NCBI GenBank assembly: GCA_902363675.1
Contig: CABJAV010000003.1
Span: 62,001-126,000, forward strand
DNA: 64,000 nucleotides
DNA from: Lachnospiraceae bacterium
GTDB taxonomy: Bacteria > Bacillota > Clostridia > Lachnospirales > Lachnospiraceae
Reading direction: 5' to 3'
The notes beneath the pieces are model-generated. The model made no database searches, was not told the origin of the DNA, and worked only from the letters and a program-made list of their open reading frames with translations. A program made the translations under genes and the position numbers. Below, one piece after another: positions 54,680-63,709 of the stretch. How positions within the stretch are numbered: the stretch's first letter is position 1; each line of letters starts with the position of its first letter.

Positions 54680-55537
54680 TTATGAATTTTTCTTTCGGGC
54701 AAGGTACTCTACTGCGGAAAGCGCAGCAACGTTTCCCTGTCCCGCCGCCTTGATATACTGATACGGTTTTCCTGCGAGATCCCCGCAGGCAAAACATCCG
54801 GGAATATTCGTCTCCATATTCAGGTTGACCACGACGCGGTTACCTTCTAACTGCAATCCTTTCAGCAGATGTTCCGGTAAAATACTCTCCCTCAGGACAA
54901 ACACGCCATCCACAGGATATTCCCGCGCTGCCGTCCGCACACTCTGTACTTTTTCTTCGCCAAGAATCGCCTCCGGCTTTTCTCTGACTACTGTGACATC
55001 GGCATGTATGTCACCTTTGTACATAGGGAAATAATATACTTTTTCTGCCACTTCTGCCAGAAATGCAGCTTCTTCCTCTTCTTTTTGTCCAAAACCGATG
55101 ACCGCCACGGTGCGTCCCCGATACAACGGTGCGTCGCATGTTGCACAGTAGCTGACACCCTTTCCGAGTAATTCATTTTCACCCGGATATGGCTTGTCCG
55201 CCGTCACACCGGTTGCCAGAATAACAGCATCTGCCTGTGCCATCTCCATGCCCATCTGAATACCAAAGAAATCTCCCATCGGATAAATCGTGTTGACCTT
55301 TTTCTCCGTAATTGTAATATCCATCTGCCTGATATGCTGTAAAAAAGCCTGCTGCATATCCGCACCGCTCACTGCCGGAAGTCCCAGATAGTTCTGCACC
55401 GTATGTGCTTTTTCTACCTTTTCACTCAACCCGGCAGATCCCAGTAACAGTATTTTCTTGTTGCGGATTTTTGCAGTCAGTGCCGCAGAAAGCCCCGCCG
55501 GGCCGGTTCCTATAATCGCAATATCATAACGTTCCAT
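54680..55537 (-). CDS. Thioredoxin reductase-like flavoprotein lacking NADPH motifs (probable ferredoxin-dependent type)
   Basis: This 285-residue protein has the FAD motif IIGTGPAGLSAALTAKI, the redox pair CATC near residue 130 and a C-terminal FAD motif NIPGCFACGDLAG. Where NADPH enzymes have GGGxSA it reads VIGFGQKEEEEAAFL, and the HRRxxxR motif is replaced by FPMYKGD. Ferredoxin-dependent flavin thioredoxin reductases of clostridia are known to lack these motifs, and its size suits that class. It is a second reductase beside the NADPH-type trxB at 39593. Confidence 0.82.
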   Translation of the reverse strand: MERYDIAIIGTGPAGLSAALTAKIRNKKILLLGSAGLSEKVEKAHTVQNYLGLPAVSGADMQQAFLQHIRQMDITITEKKVNTIYPMGDFFGIQMGMEMAQADAVILATGVTADKPYPGENELLGKGVSYCATCDAPLYRGRTVAVIGFGQKEEEEAAFLAEVAEKVYYFPMYKGDIHADVTVVREKPEAILGEEKVQSVRTAAREYPVDGVFVLRESILPEHLLKGLQLEGNRVVVNLNMETNIPGCFACGDLAGKPYQYIKAAGQGNVAALSAVEYLARKKNS

Positions 55538-55586
55538 CCGTATTCCTCATTCCGAAATTTTTCATATCATATCATTTGCCGCAAAA

Positions 55587-57341
55587 CTATGCGAGTACCT
55601 CAGTGATATCTGCAACAATCTGATCCTTTGTCAGATGATTGTCTGTCAATACTTCCTGCACATCATAGCGATCAAGGAATTCTTTCTTCAAACCGAAGTT
55701 CAATACTTTCATATTGGAATTTCCGTAGAAGCGTGTAATCTTTTCTCCGAATCCACCATCGAGAATGCCATCCTCAATGGTAATCACTACATCATGGTCT
55801 GCCTTTAAAGACTCCAGCATTCCTGTATCGATGCCTGAATAATATACCGGATTGATCACAGTTGCCACAGTGCCTGTCTTTTTCTCCAGATTCGCTGCAA
55901 CTTCTTTTCCAAGTCCAAGGAACGTACCAAGTGCAACAATTGCCACACGGCTTCCCTTCTGGAGCATCTCATATGTATTCAGCTTGCTGTAATCTTTTGT
56001 AACTGCTTCGCCCTCTTCCATAGCACCACCAGGAATACGGATGCAGACCGGATATACATTCTGCTCAATACTCCAGTCTAACATCGCAAGATATTCCTGC
56101 TTTGTAGTAGGCGCGATGCCTACAAGATTTGGAATATTTGCCATCATGGAAATATCATACAGACCAAGGTGTGTGACATCGTTCATTCCAAAAACAGTTC
56201 CGGCATAGACAACGATCGTTGCTGCATTATTGTTTATGCACAGATCCTGGGATAACTGATCATAGGTTCTCTGCACAAAGCTAGAGTACACACCATATAC
56301 CGGCTTTCCGCCATTCTTTGCAATACCGGAAGCAAGCGCTACCGCTGTCTCTTCGGCGATACCAACATCAACGAACTGGCTTCCGGCCTCTTTACGCTTG
56401 TCCTCGGTAAATCCCATAACGGTCGGTGTCGCAGAAGTAATCGCAACCACTTTCGGATCTTCTTTCATCTTCTTTAAAAGATAATCGGCTGTCACACTGG
56501 AATAATCCTCGCCGCCCATCGGATACAGGCTCTCTCCGGTTTCGATGTTGAATGGTGCACAGTAATGCCACTGCTCCTTGTGCTCCTCTGCCGGGGCGTA
56601 CCCTTTTCCCTTCTGTGTACAGATATGCACTGCGACAGGTATTGTAGAATCCTTTACCTGCGTAAACGCATCAATGAGCTGCTGAATATCATTTCCATCT
56701 TTCACGAATACATAGTCAAGTCCCATCGCTTTGAACAGATTGCACTCTGCCTTACCGTCAGTATCACGAAGAAGTTTTAAATTCTGATACAGACCACCAT
56801 GGTTCTCTGCGATGGACATATCGTTGTCATTGATCACAATAATCAGATTGCTTTTTAACTCTGATGCATAATCGAGACCTTCCAAAGCCTCACCACCACT
56901 TAAGGAGCCGTCACCGATAACTGCTATCACATTTTCTTTGCCACCGCATAAGTCTCTGCCCTTTGCAAGACCGCATGCGAGACTGACGGATGTCGATGTA
57001 TGACCGATGATAAAGTGATCATGTGCGCTCTCGTCCGGCTCGCTGTATCCGCTGACGTCATCATAATGCTCCTCATAAAGGAATGCATCCTTTCTTCCTG
57101 TAAGCATCTTGTGCGGGTAAGACTGGTGGGAAACATCATATACGATCTTGTCCTTCGGAGAATCAAATACATAATGCATTGCAATCGTTGCCTCGACCAT
57201 TCCGAAGTTTGGTCCGAAATGGCCGCCATGTTTGCTTAACTTGGTAAGTAATGCCTTACGCATTTCAACAGCAAGTTCCTGCATCTCGTTTACATTTAAT
57301 TTCTTTACGTCTTTTGGTCCTTGAATCTTCTCTAAATACAC
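55587..57341 (-). CDS. 1-deoxy-D-xylulose-5-phosphate synthase-like TPP enzyme
   Basis: The 584-residue transketolase-fold enzyme has the TPP motif GDGSLSGGEALEGLDYASEL then NDNDMS, the N-terminal HVFDVSHQ-like segment YDVSHQSYPHKMLTGR, and the pyrimidine-binding part FVDVGIAEETAVALASGIA. It is shorter than most DXS proteins (about 620-640), so a paralogue with different substrates is possible. The start is GTG (VYLEKIQGPKD) after AGGAGG; upstream codons overlap the promoter. It is preceded by a palindrome-rich promoter. Confidence 0.85.
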   Translation of the reverse strand: MYLEKIQGPKDVKKLNVNEMQELAVEMRKALLTKLSKHGGHFGPNFGMVEATIAMHYVFDSPKDKIVYDVSHQSYPHKMLTGRKDAFLYEEHYDDVSGYSEPDESAHDHFIIGHTSTSVSLACGLAKGRDLCGGKENVIAVIGDGSLSGGEALEGLDYASELKSNLIIVINDNDMSIAENHGGLYQNLKLLRDTDGKAECNLFKAMGLDYVFVKDGNDIQQLIDAFTQVKDSTIPVAVHICTQKGKGYAPAEEHKEQWHYCAPFNIETGESLYPMGGEDYSSVTADYLLKKMKEDPKVVAITSATPTVMGFTEDKRKEAGSQFVDVGIAEETAVALASGIAKNGGKPVYGVYSSFVQRTYDQLSQDLCINNNAATIVVYAGTVFGMNDVTHLGLYDISMMANIPNLVGIAPTTKQEYLAMLDWSIEQNVYPVCIRIPGGAMEEGEAVTKDYSKLNTYEMLQKGSRVAIVALGTFLGLGKEVAANLEKKTGTVATVINPVYYSGIDTGMLESLKADHDVVITIEDGILDGGFGEKITRFYGNSNMKVLNFGLKKEFLDRYDVQEVLTDNHLTKDQIVADITEVLA

Positions 57342-57378
57342 AAAAAAACCTCCTGTTATTTGTTTTTTTCCTATAATA

Positions 57379-57403
57379 CAACTTAAAGTTGACTTCACGT
57401 CAA
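57379..57403 (-). promoter_or_regulatory. Palindromes over the DXS-like gene promoter
   Basis: On the minus strand TTGACG and TATTAT are 19 bases apart. CAACTTtAAGTTG (57379-57391) fills the spacer and TTGACnnnnnGTCAA (57389-57403) covers the -35. These overlapping palindromes look like operator sites. Confidence 0.5.
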
Positions 57404-57481
57404 GTATTTTTTATATCAATTTTCGCACGTTCTCACAAAACAATTACTGTTCACAGAAGTGTGACCAACAACGATTGCGCC

Positions 57482-57933
57482 TTAAATGTGATGTCCTCCG
57501 CCACTGTGACCGCCACTGTGGCCTCCACCACTGTGGTGACTGCTATGACCGCCACCTCCGCTGCCGGAACTTTGCGGGCTGTATCTCTTTGTCTCTCCTA
57601 CATAATGAACACTTGGATTGTGTACCTGCACGTTTGTAAATGCTGCATTAAATAACTCCCGGGAAGTTGCTTTTCTGCTTTTTGAAACTTTAAATACATA
57701 TAAAAAGCAAAGGATCATTCCAATGGCAAGCGCAATGAATAAGCCTTTTTACAATCCTCTTTCGTTTTCGTAAACGGAATAATGTAAGCCGGCCGGTGTT
57801 CTTTTTCGATACGGCTGTACAATACGGTGGACGCTCCACAGAAACTACAGAATCCTGCTGCCGTATCATCGGTGCTTAAAATTTCTCCTTTGTATTCTTC
57901 TCTTACGCACAAAAAGCTGCGCATGACTGGCAA
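57482..57933 (-). pseudogene. Decayed zinc-ribbon membrane protein gene
   Basis: Two frames together resemble one protein. The first (57715-57933) reads DDTAAGFCSFCGASTVLYSR then RPAYIIPFTKTKED, as in zinc-ribbon proteins of Firmicutes whose first CxxC and preceding half are missing here. The second (57482-57718) continues, if one base is shifted at an A5 run, with a membrane helix (GLFIALAIGMILCFLYVFKV) and a Gly/His/Ser-rich tail. The normal middle of about 200 residues seems deleted. There is no promoter or ribosome site at the 5' end, which directly abuts the Dabb gene terminator. Confidence 0.6.
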
Positions 57934-57959
57934 TTGTCAGAACATGCGACAGCTTTTTT
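57911..57959. terminator. Terminator after the Dabb gene
   Basis: AAAAAGCTG(C)GCATG pairs with CATGCG(A)CAGCTTTTTT with an inner CTGGCAATTGTCAG palindrome; T runs flank both strands. Confidence 0.8.
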
Positions 57960-57968
57960 CAAAACGAT

Positions 57969-58271
57969 TCAGACTTCGAAATCCATGCAGGCGCGGTTTG
58001 CTGTATAAGGTCTAACTTTGCTGTCTGCTACTGCAACGTGCTTCGGATGGGTAGCATATGCAGCAAGTGCCTCTGCATTTTCAAATGTTGTATCAAGCAT
58101 AACATCGACCGTAGAACTTGGAAGATACTCGGTACGAACTGATATGTCGATCATACCCGGAATCTGTCCTTTTAATCCCTCTAAGCCTTCTTTGATGCCG
58201 GCACGGATTTCTGCTTTCTGTGCATCGGTGTATTCCTCTTTCAATGTCCATAAAATAATGTGCTTTACCAT
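57969..58271 (-). CDS. Dabb domain (stress-responsive A/B barrel) protein
   Basis: The 100-residue protein begins MVKHIILWTLKEEYTDAQKA and has the ferredoxin-like alpha-beta barrel pattern of the Dabb family, ending HPKHVAVADSKVRPYTANRACMDFEV. The fold dimerises; the bacterial function is not established. RBS AAGGAGGAAG. It stands alone between the kinase terminator and its own terminator. Confidence 0.92.
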   Translation of the reverse strand: MVKHIILWTLKEEYTDAQKAEIRAGIKEGLEGLKGQIPGMIDISVRTEYLPSSTVDVMLDTTFENAEALAAYATHPKHVAVADSKVRPYTANRACMDFEV

Positions 58272-58366
58272 GAGACTTCCTCCTTAAAATCTGTTCTTTC
58301 GCTCATGATACCATATTTTGACTTCACATTCTATCACAGTTTCACGATAACCTCTATTTTCTCTGC

Positions 58367-58414
58367 CAAAAAAACTCCTGCATTTCTTTGCCTTAAGCTT
58401 AGAAAATACAGGAG
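58367..58414 (-). terminator. Terminator of the sugar/polyol operon
   Basis: CTCCTGTATTT pairs with AAATGCAGGAG (one G-T), followed by seven T on the minus strand. Confidence 0.85.
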
Positions 58415-58420
58415 GAAATG

Positions 58421-59404
58421 TCAATCTACGAATCGTTTACCTTGATTATTTAAAAAATTTATTACCGTTTTTTTGTCTGGAATTGCAGGAATTCCGCCTC
58501 TCTTTTTCACACACAGACATGCTACTGCATTCCCCTGCCGTGCACAGGCACGTAAATCATTCCAGTCCATCTCATCGATTGCTTTATGCAGGGATAAAAA
58601 CCGGCTCAGGAATCCACCCCAGAATGAATCTCCGGCTCCTGTTGTATCAACCGCCTCTGTTGCAAATCCCCCAATCTGCTCTTTTCCATTCTCTGTTGCT
58701 ATAAGTACTCCGTCACTGCCAAGTGTAATGGCAATCAGCTCTGGTCCCATGGAAAGCAACTCCTCCGCAGCTTCTTCATAGCTGTTTTTTCCCGTCAGCA
58801 GGAGACTTTCTTCATCCGATACCTTCATCACATCCGCAAATGGAATCACTGCTTTCATTTCCTGTACTGCAGTCTGTTCATTTTTCCACAAGGATGCACG
58901 GTAATTTGGATCATAAGAAATCAATGCCCCCGCGTCTTTTGCGATATGAACAGCTTCTAAAGTTGCACTTTTTGCCGGTTCATCTGTCAGGGAAAGCGAT
59001 CCGAAATGAAAAATTTTACACTTTTGTAAAAGCGTCGCATCCAGTTCTTCTTTCCGAAGTTGTGTATCCGCGCCCGGTTTTCTTGCAAATGAAAATTTCC
59101 GCTCACCGTTTTCATCAATTTCTACAAACGCAAGTGTAGTAAAATACTTATCATCTTCGATCAGATGGTCCACTGCAATCCCCTCATTTTGTAAGGTTCT
59201 TTTTAAAAATGCACCATGCATGTCTTTTCCGACTTTTCCAATAAACGATGTCCGGTATCCCATATGGCTTGCAACCGTCAGCAAATTCGCCGGTGCACCA
59301 CCGGGATTCTGCTCAAACAGCTTCATTCCATCTTTTCCGTATCCTGCCTCGGTAAAATCGATCAGCAGTTCACCCAATGCTACAATATCAACCTCTTTTT
59401 CCAT
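58421..59404 (-). CDS. PfkB family sugar kinase, probable fructokinase
   Basis: This 327-residue kinase has the family's first signature GGAPANLLTVASHMG near residue 35, the substrate-site GELLIDF, the second signature DTTGAGDSFWGGFL near 260 with the catalytic Asp, and ISYDPNYRASLW as in fructokinases. Together with a polyol dehydrogenase and GPH symporter in the same transcript, phosphorylation of a ketose formed from a polyol is likely. It overlaps the symporter gene by 17 bases. Confidence 0.9.
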   Translation of the reverse strand: MEKEVDIVALGELLIDFTEAGYGKDGMKLFEQNPGGAPANLLTVASHMGYRTSFIGKVGKDMHGAFLKRTLQNEGIAVDHLIEDDKYFTTLAFVEIDENGERKFSFARKPGADTQLRKEELDATLLQKCKIFHFGSLSLTDEPAKSATLEAVHIAKDAGALISYDPNYRASLWKNEQTAVQEMKAVIPFADVMKVSDEESLLLTGKNSYEEAAEELLSMGPELIAITLGSDGVLIATENGKEQIGGFATEAVDTTGAGDSFWGGFLSRFLSLHKAIDEMDWNDLRACARQGNAVACLCVKKRGGIPAIPDKKTVINFLNNQGKRFVD

Positions 59405-60752
59405 TCTTTAATTCCTCCACAATTTCATTATAACGCTTTTTATTCAGCCGGTAAAAGAATAATACCACGGCTGTCACAATCCAGAGAACCCCCGGAATGG
59501 TTGTAAATGCATGTTTCATAATGGAAAGTACGGCTGCATTTTGTGTCTGGTTTGCCACATACCCGTATTTTCCGAGTAATCCGGCAAGAAGTGCTGTTCC
59601 AATCGCCATTCCAATCTTGTTTCCAAGCGAAATAAACGCATATTGAAATCCATCGTTGCGCAATCCGGTTTTCCACTCACCGTACTCCACACAATCCGGA
59701 ATGATTGCATAAATTGCGGTATTGAATCCGGAAAAGAAAAACTGTGTAATTCCAGACAATGCATAAAAGATAACCGGAGCTTCTTTTACATTAAAGAAAA
59801 ACATGGAAAGCATCGAAATTCCTGTCAAAAGTGCAAATACACTGGCAGTTCTTCCTTTATTGTTCAGTTTACGGAATACCGGCTGAAAGCAAGCTGCTCC
59901 AATAATGGAAGGAATAATGATGCACATCGAATAAGTGGTATAATACGAGGCATTTCCTTCTACATAAGTAAAATAATACAGGACATCCGCATTTCTTCCA
60001 TATAAAGTAAAACCAAATAAAATCTGTCCTACCAGAGCCAGCAGATACGGACGATTCTGAAGCACCGCTTTTAGCTGGACTTTTATAGAAATTTTTTCTT
60101 TTTCCGGTGTGATCACAGCCTCTTTTGTCTTTGCAAAGCAAAAGAAATGACATGCTGCAAAAATGCATCCATAAATAACTGCCACCATCAGATATCCGGT
60201 TTTTGCACTGCTGCTTCCAAATTTGTTAATCAAAGGAACGGTAATGATATTTAACACACCGATTGCAATCATTGCTGCAACGGAACGGGAAGTGTTGATT
60301 TTTGCACGCTCATCAATGTCCTGTGTCATTGCTCCACAGAGTGTTCCATATGGAATATTCACACAGGTATATCCCAAAACAAGGAGACAATATGTGATTA
60401 CCATATATACAATTTTTGCAGTCTGATTCCAGTCTGGTCTTGCCCAGAATGTCATTACAAGGAGCACCGCCGTAATCGGTGCCGCCACCAAAAGCCATGG
60501 ACGGTATCTTCCCCATCTTGTCTTTGTCTTGTCGGTCAGTCCCCCGACAATCGGATCATTAATAGCATCCCAGAATCGGGAAAACAGCATCAGTGCAGAC
60601 ACTGCTGCCATACTGATTCCAAATACATCGGTATAAAAAATCATTAAAAAATTGCTGACAAACATCCAACTGAAATTACATCCCACATCACCAAAACCAT
60701 ATGCAATTTTGCTGATCAGCGGCACTTTTCCACTTCTGTTCTCGCTACCCAT
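59388..60752 (-). CDS. GPH family sugar:cation symporter
   Basis: The 454-residue transporter of the glycoside-pentoside-hexuronide family has about 12 helices and characteristic FWDAINDPIVGGLTDKTKTRWGRYRPW and TCVNIPYGTLCGAMTQD segments. It takes up a sugar or polyol with Na+ or H+. The exact substrate cannot be read from the sequence; sorbitol-like polyols or a glycoside are candidates given the neighbours. Confidence 0.92.
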   Translation of the reverse strand: MGSENRSGKVPLISKIAYGFGDVGCNFSWMFVSNFLMIFYTDVFGISMAAVSALMLFSRFWDAINDPIVGGLTDKTKTRWGRYRPWLLVAAPITAVLLVMTFWARPDWNQTAKIVYMVITYCLLVLGYTCVNIPYGTLCGAMTQDIDERAKINTSRSVAAMIAIGVLNIITVPLINKFGSSSAKTGYLMVAVIYGCIFAACHFFCFAKTKEAVITPEKEKISIKVQLKAVLQNRPYLLALVGQILFGFTLYGRNADVLYYFTYVEGNASYYTTYSMCIIIPSIIGAACFQPVFRKLNNKGRTASVFALLTGISMLSMFFFNVKEAPVIFYALSGITQFFFSGFNTAIYAIIPDCVEYGEWKTGLRNDGFQYAFISLGNKIGMAIGTALLAGLLGKYGYVANQTQNAAVLSIMKHAFTTIPGVLWIVTAVVLFFYRLNKKRYNEIVEELKNGKRG

Positions 60753-60769
60753 ACGTTCCTCCTACTTCA

Positions 60770-61162
60770 TCAGAGTTTCTGGCAAAACTCGATTCTCTCC
60801 TCATTCGGTCCTTTAATCATGAAAAACTTTACGCCATTATCCCAAAACGGAAGCTGCTCAATTCCATCCGTAATGACTTCATATCCATTTTCACAGATCA
60901 TTTTATACATTTCTTCAATATCTCTCACATCCAGTGCGACATGCTGATATGCCCCGTCTGCCATCACCGCCTGTCCGTTTTCAAACGATTCGATACAGTA
61001 ATTCTGAATCTGCAAAAACGCTACCTTTTCTTTCGCCTTTTCATTATAGGTTTCTAAAATCACTTCAAATCCAAGACTTTTATAAAATTCGATTGTCTTT
61101 TTTAAATCATTTGTCGGAAGCCCTATGTGGGCTACTCCGACAATTCCATATTTGTTTTTCAT
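60770..61162 (-). CDS. VOC (glyoxalase/dioxygenase fold) protein
   Basis: The 130-residue protein has the VOC pattern: VAHIGLPTNDLKKTIEFYKSLGF then QHVALDVRDIEEMYKMI and FFMIKGPNEERIEFCQ. Metal ligands would be His near 13, Gln/His near 77 and Glu near 123. Its role between a dehydrogenase and a symporter is unclear; epimerase or lyase activity on a sugar is possible. The start MKNKYGIVG has AGGAGG upstream. Confidence 0.87.
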   Translation of the reverse strand: MKNKYGIVGVAHIGLPTNDLKKTIEFYKSLGFEVILETYNEKAKEKVAFLQIQNYCIESFENGQAVMADGAYQHVALDVRDIEEMYKMICENGYEVITDGIEQLPFWDNGVKFFMIKGPNEERIEFCQKL

Positions 61163-61166
61163 CTGT

Positions 61167-62195
61167 TTAATCCTCCTGCACATTGATGATGACTTTCATC
61201 GTTGTCTCACGGTTATCATCAATATACTGGTATGCTTTCAGATAATCCTTAAATGCAAACATTTTTGAAATCAATGGTTTCAAATGTACCTTTCCTTCAT
61301 TGACAAGCCGGATGCCATCTACATAATCGTCATGCCGGTACATCATGGTACTTTTAATATCCAGCTCGTGATCGTTTGCAACTGCCAGATCCACCTCTGC
61401 CATTCCTGCAAATACTGCAACCAGTACGATCACACTTCCTTTTCTTGCATATTTGATTGCCTGTCCCATTGTAATGTTATTTCCTGCACAGTCATAGATC
61501 ACATCTGCCTTATCCGGACCAAATGCCTCTACCATAGCCTCTCCAAAATCTTTGTGCATCGTGTTGACACATACGTCAATTCCACATTCTTTTGCTTTTT
61601 CCAAACGCAGATCACTGACATCGGTAATCATAACCTTTGCTGCTCCCATCCCTTTTGCTGTTTGTGCAACAAGATTTCCAATTGGACCTGCGCCGATTAC
61701 TGTGATATTCATTCCTTTTACATCGCCCATCTGCTTTACTCCATGAACTGCAACTGCAAGAGGCTCGATCATCGCCCCTTCTTCATAAGACATATCTTCC
61801 GGAATCGGTGTTACCTTAGATGCATCTACTGCAAAATATTCAGAAGCCGTACCTGTGGTCTGGAATCCCATAACCTTTAATTCCTCGCAAAGATTATATT
61901 TTCCATGGCGACACGGATAGCAGTGTCCGCAATAAACCTGTGGTTCAATCGTAACTTTCTGTCCGATCTGAAACCCAGAAACATTTTTCCCTATTTCTGC
62001 GATTTCTCCGGAAACCTCATGTCCCTGTGTCACCGGATATTTCGTAAACGGATGTTTTCCATGATATACATGGATATCGGAACCACAGATACCGATATTT
62101 CTGATTTTTACCAGTACCTGATCATCCTTGACTTCTGGAACCGGAACCTCTCTAAATGTAATTTCTCCTGGATTTGTCATTACTTGCTGTAACAT
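61167..62195 (-). CDS. Zinc-dependent polyol/alcohol dehydrogenase
   Basis: The 342-residue medium-chain dehydrogenase has the catalytic zinc site ICGSDIHVYHG with TQGHEVSGEI, the structural zinc cysteines in CGHCYPCRHGKYNLC, and the NAD motif VIGAGPIGNLVAQTAKGMGA followed by ITDVSDLRLEKA, whose Asp favours NAD. It resembles sorbitol/L-idonate/xylitol-type dehydrogenases. First gene of the operon with VOC, symporter and kinase. Confidence 0.92.
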   Translation of the reverse strand: MLQQVMTNPGEITFREVPVPEVKDDQVLVKIRNIGICGSDIHVYHGKHPFTKYPVTQGHEVSGEIAEIGKNVSGFQIGQKVTIEPQVYCGHCYPCRHGKYNLCEELKVMGFQTTGTASEYFAVDASKVTPIPEDMSYEEGAMIEPLAVAVHGVKQMGDVKGMNITVIGAGPIGNLVAQTAKGMGAAKVMITDVSDLRLEKAKECGIDVCVNTMHKDFGEAMVEAFGPDKADVIYDCAGNNITMGQAIKYARKGSVIVLVAVFAGMAEVDLAVANDHELDIKSTMMYRHDDYVDGIRLVNEGKVHLKPLISKMFAFKDYLKAYQYIDDNRETTMKVIINVQED

Positions 62196-62232
62196 AATTT
62201 CTTCCTCCTTTATTTTGCTTCTTTTGTATTAT

Positions 62233-62292
62233 CTTTTATAAAATGTTTTATTAAAGTAACTACATTATCATCCACTACCGTCACATTGTCAA
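62233..62292 (-). promoter_or_regulatory. Promoter and operator of the polyol operon
   Basis: On the minus strand TTGACA (62287-62292) and GATAAT (62264-62269) are 17 bases apart. Just downstream TTTAATAAAA, two bases, then TTTTATAAAAG (62233-62255) form a tandem operator that is repeated upstream of the ROK gene. Confidence 0.75.
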
Positions 62293-62389
62293 TGCTTTTT
62301 AACAGTTTCTACTAAATGCACAATTTTCGTTTTTGTTTTTGTATATGATTCACAAACATCTTCTTGGGAAAACATTCTATACAGTAAAA

Positions 62390-62441
62390 ATAAAAATGTC
62401 CTGAGACAGAACGCCTATTGTCATTCTGTCTCAGGACATTT
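62390..62441 (-). terminator. Terminator of the ROK regulator gene
   Basis: A perfect 18-bp stem (complement of 62394-62411 and 62424-62441) is followed by TTATTTTTAC on the minus strand. Confidence 0.93.
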
Positions 62442-62457
62442 GTCCTACACTATACTT

Positions 62458-63570
62458 TTATTTCATATTTCCATTCACATACTCATACAAAAAGTGCTTG
62501 GCAACCCCCACTGCGGATGCTTCTTTTTTATAAGAGCAGTTTTTTAAATACGATACATCACGGTCAAATCCATTATAGATCATAACTTTCTGCCCCAATG
62601 GAATCATATAATCACTTAAATAACCGCCCACATCTCCACCAAGAATAATATCCATATCATATGCCATCCGAAGATTCGAAATTAATATTGCAAGATGTTC
62701 CAGATACTCCTCCCATTTTCTATCGACCTTTTCATTTCCCTGACCGATTTTCTCCATAAATGTTTCCAGTGAATTTTCATTGTTATTCGTCAGGACACTC
62801 GCTGCACAATAAGCATCAGCGCATCCCGCCTTACCACAATAACATTCACGTCCACCAGGTACAATAATCATATGTCCGAACTCTCCTGCCTTCTGATTCT
62901 GTCCACGGAAAAGTTTTCCGTCAATACAAAACGCACCACCGAGCGTATGATTTAAAGAAAGATAAATTGCATTCTGATATCTTTGTGTATCTTCTGCAAG
63001 CATTGCAGAATTTGCATCATTTTCAAAATAAACGGGAGCATCCAATGCCTGTTCCAAAAAACGCAGACTATAATTTTCAACCTGGAGCGCATGAGATTTT
63101 ATTACCATTTTTTCTTTCTGATCAATAATTCCAGGAATTGCAATACCAATTCCAAGGATCGTCGTATCCGTCTCACAATTATGAATAAATTGCCGAACCT
63201 GCTCAGCGACCTCAGTGCAATAGGTTAAATCAGTCGAAAACTTCAAACGGACTCTTTGAATTTTCTCAATTTCATACCCAAGGTTCACAAGAACCATCTC
63301 CAAATGATTTGCTGTAATTACAATCCCCATCGCCCGGCAATAAGCTTTATTTATCCCAATGCTTTTTGCTTTTCTTCCACCCGTCGATTCATATTCTCCA
63401 TTTTCCACAATCAGGCCCTGTTCAACCAGTTCATTTACGTTCGTCAATACCGTAGGCATGCTCATATACAATTCTTTTGCCAGTTCAGCTTTGGAAGTTA
63501 CTGGATGATTTAGCATATAATCTATAATTTTTACTCTTGCATTATTACGTCTATCCTTCTTTTCTGCCAT
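62458..63570 (-). CDS. ROK family transcriptional regulator (NagC/XylR-like)
   Basis: The 370-residue protein has an N-terminal winged helix (VKIIDYMLNHPVTSKAELAKE, then MPTVLTNVNELVEQGLI) and a ROK sugar-kinase-like domain: IAIPGIIDQ, VYFENDANSAMLAE, and the zinc site CYCGKAGCADAYC. It should sense a sugar or polyol and repress the operon at 58421-62195. An operator of the same layout stands before both transcription units, so autoregulation is likely. Confidence 0.92.
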   Translation of the reverse strand: MAEKKDRRNNARVKIIDYMLNHPVTSKAELAKELYMSMPTVLTNVNELVEQGLIVENGEYESTGGRKAKSIGINKAYCRAMGIVITANHLEMVLVNLGYEIEKIQRVRLKFSTDLTYCTEVAEQVRQFIHNCETDTTILGIGIAIPGIIDQKEKMVIKSHALQVENYSLRFLEQALDAPVYFENDANSAMLAEDTQRYQNAIYLSLNHTLGGAFCIDGKLFRGQNQKAGEFGHMIIVPGGRECYCGKAGCADAYCAASVLTNNNENSLETFMEKIGQGNEKVDRKWEEYLEHLAILISNLRMAYDMDIILGGDVGGYLSDYMIPLGQKVMIYNGFDRDVSYLKNCSYKKEASAVGVAKHFLYEYVNGNMK

Positions 63571-63578
63571 TTTGTCCT

Positions 63579-63632
63579 CTTTTATAAAACTTTTTATAAA
63601 AGTATCATATTCTTTTATTTATCATTTGTAAA
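63579..63632 (-). promoter_or_regulatory. Promoter and operator of the ROK gene
   Basis: On the minus strand TTTACA (63627-63632) and TATGAT (63604-63609) are 17 bases apart. TTTTATAAAA, two bases, TTTTATAAAAG (63579-63602) lies between the -10 and the start codon. Confidence 0.75.
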
Positions 63633-63642
63633 GAGACTTTTT

Positions 63643-63674
63643 AAAAAAAATGAGCAGCCGCAGCCACTCATTTT
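63643..63674 (-). terminator. Terminator of the transketolase gene
   Basis: AATGAG and CTCATT with inner GC pairs enclose TGCG; eight T follow on the minus strand. Confidence 0.85.
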
Positions 63675-63709
63675 TACATCGTTATATATTATTTATTGCG
63701 ATACATTAT

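Noticed and set aside
57482..57718. The Gly/His/Ser-rich frame as an independent nickel- or metal-binding protein
   Set aside because: Its ATG lies inside a membrane helix that continues upstream in the same frame until a stop; the frame fits better as the tail of a broken zinc-ribbon protein.
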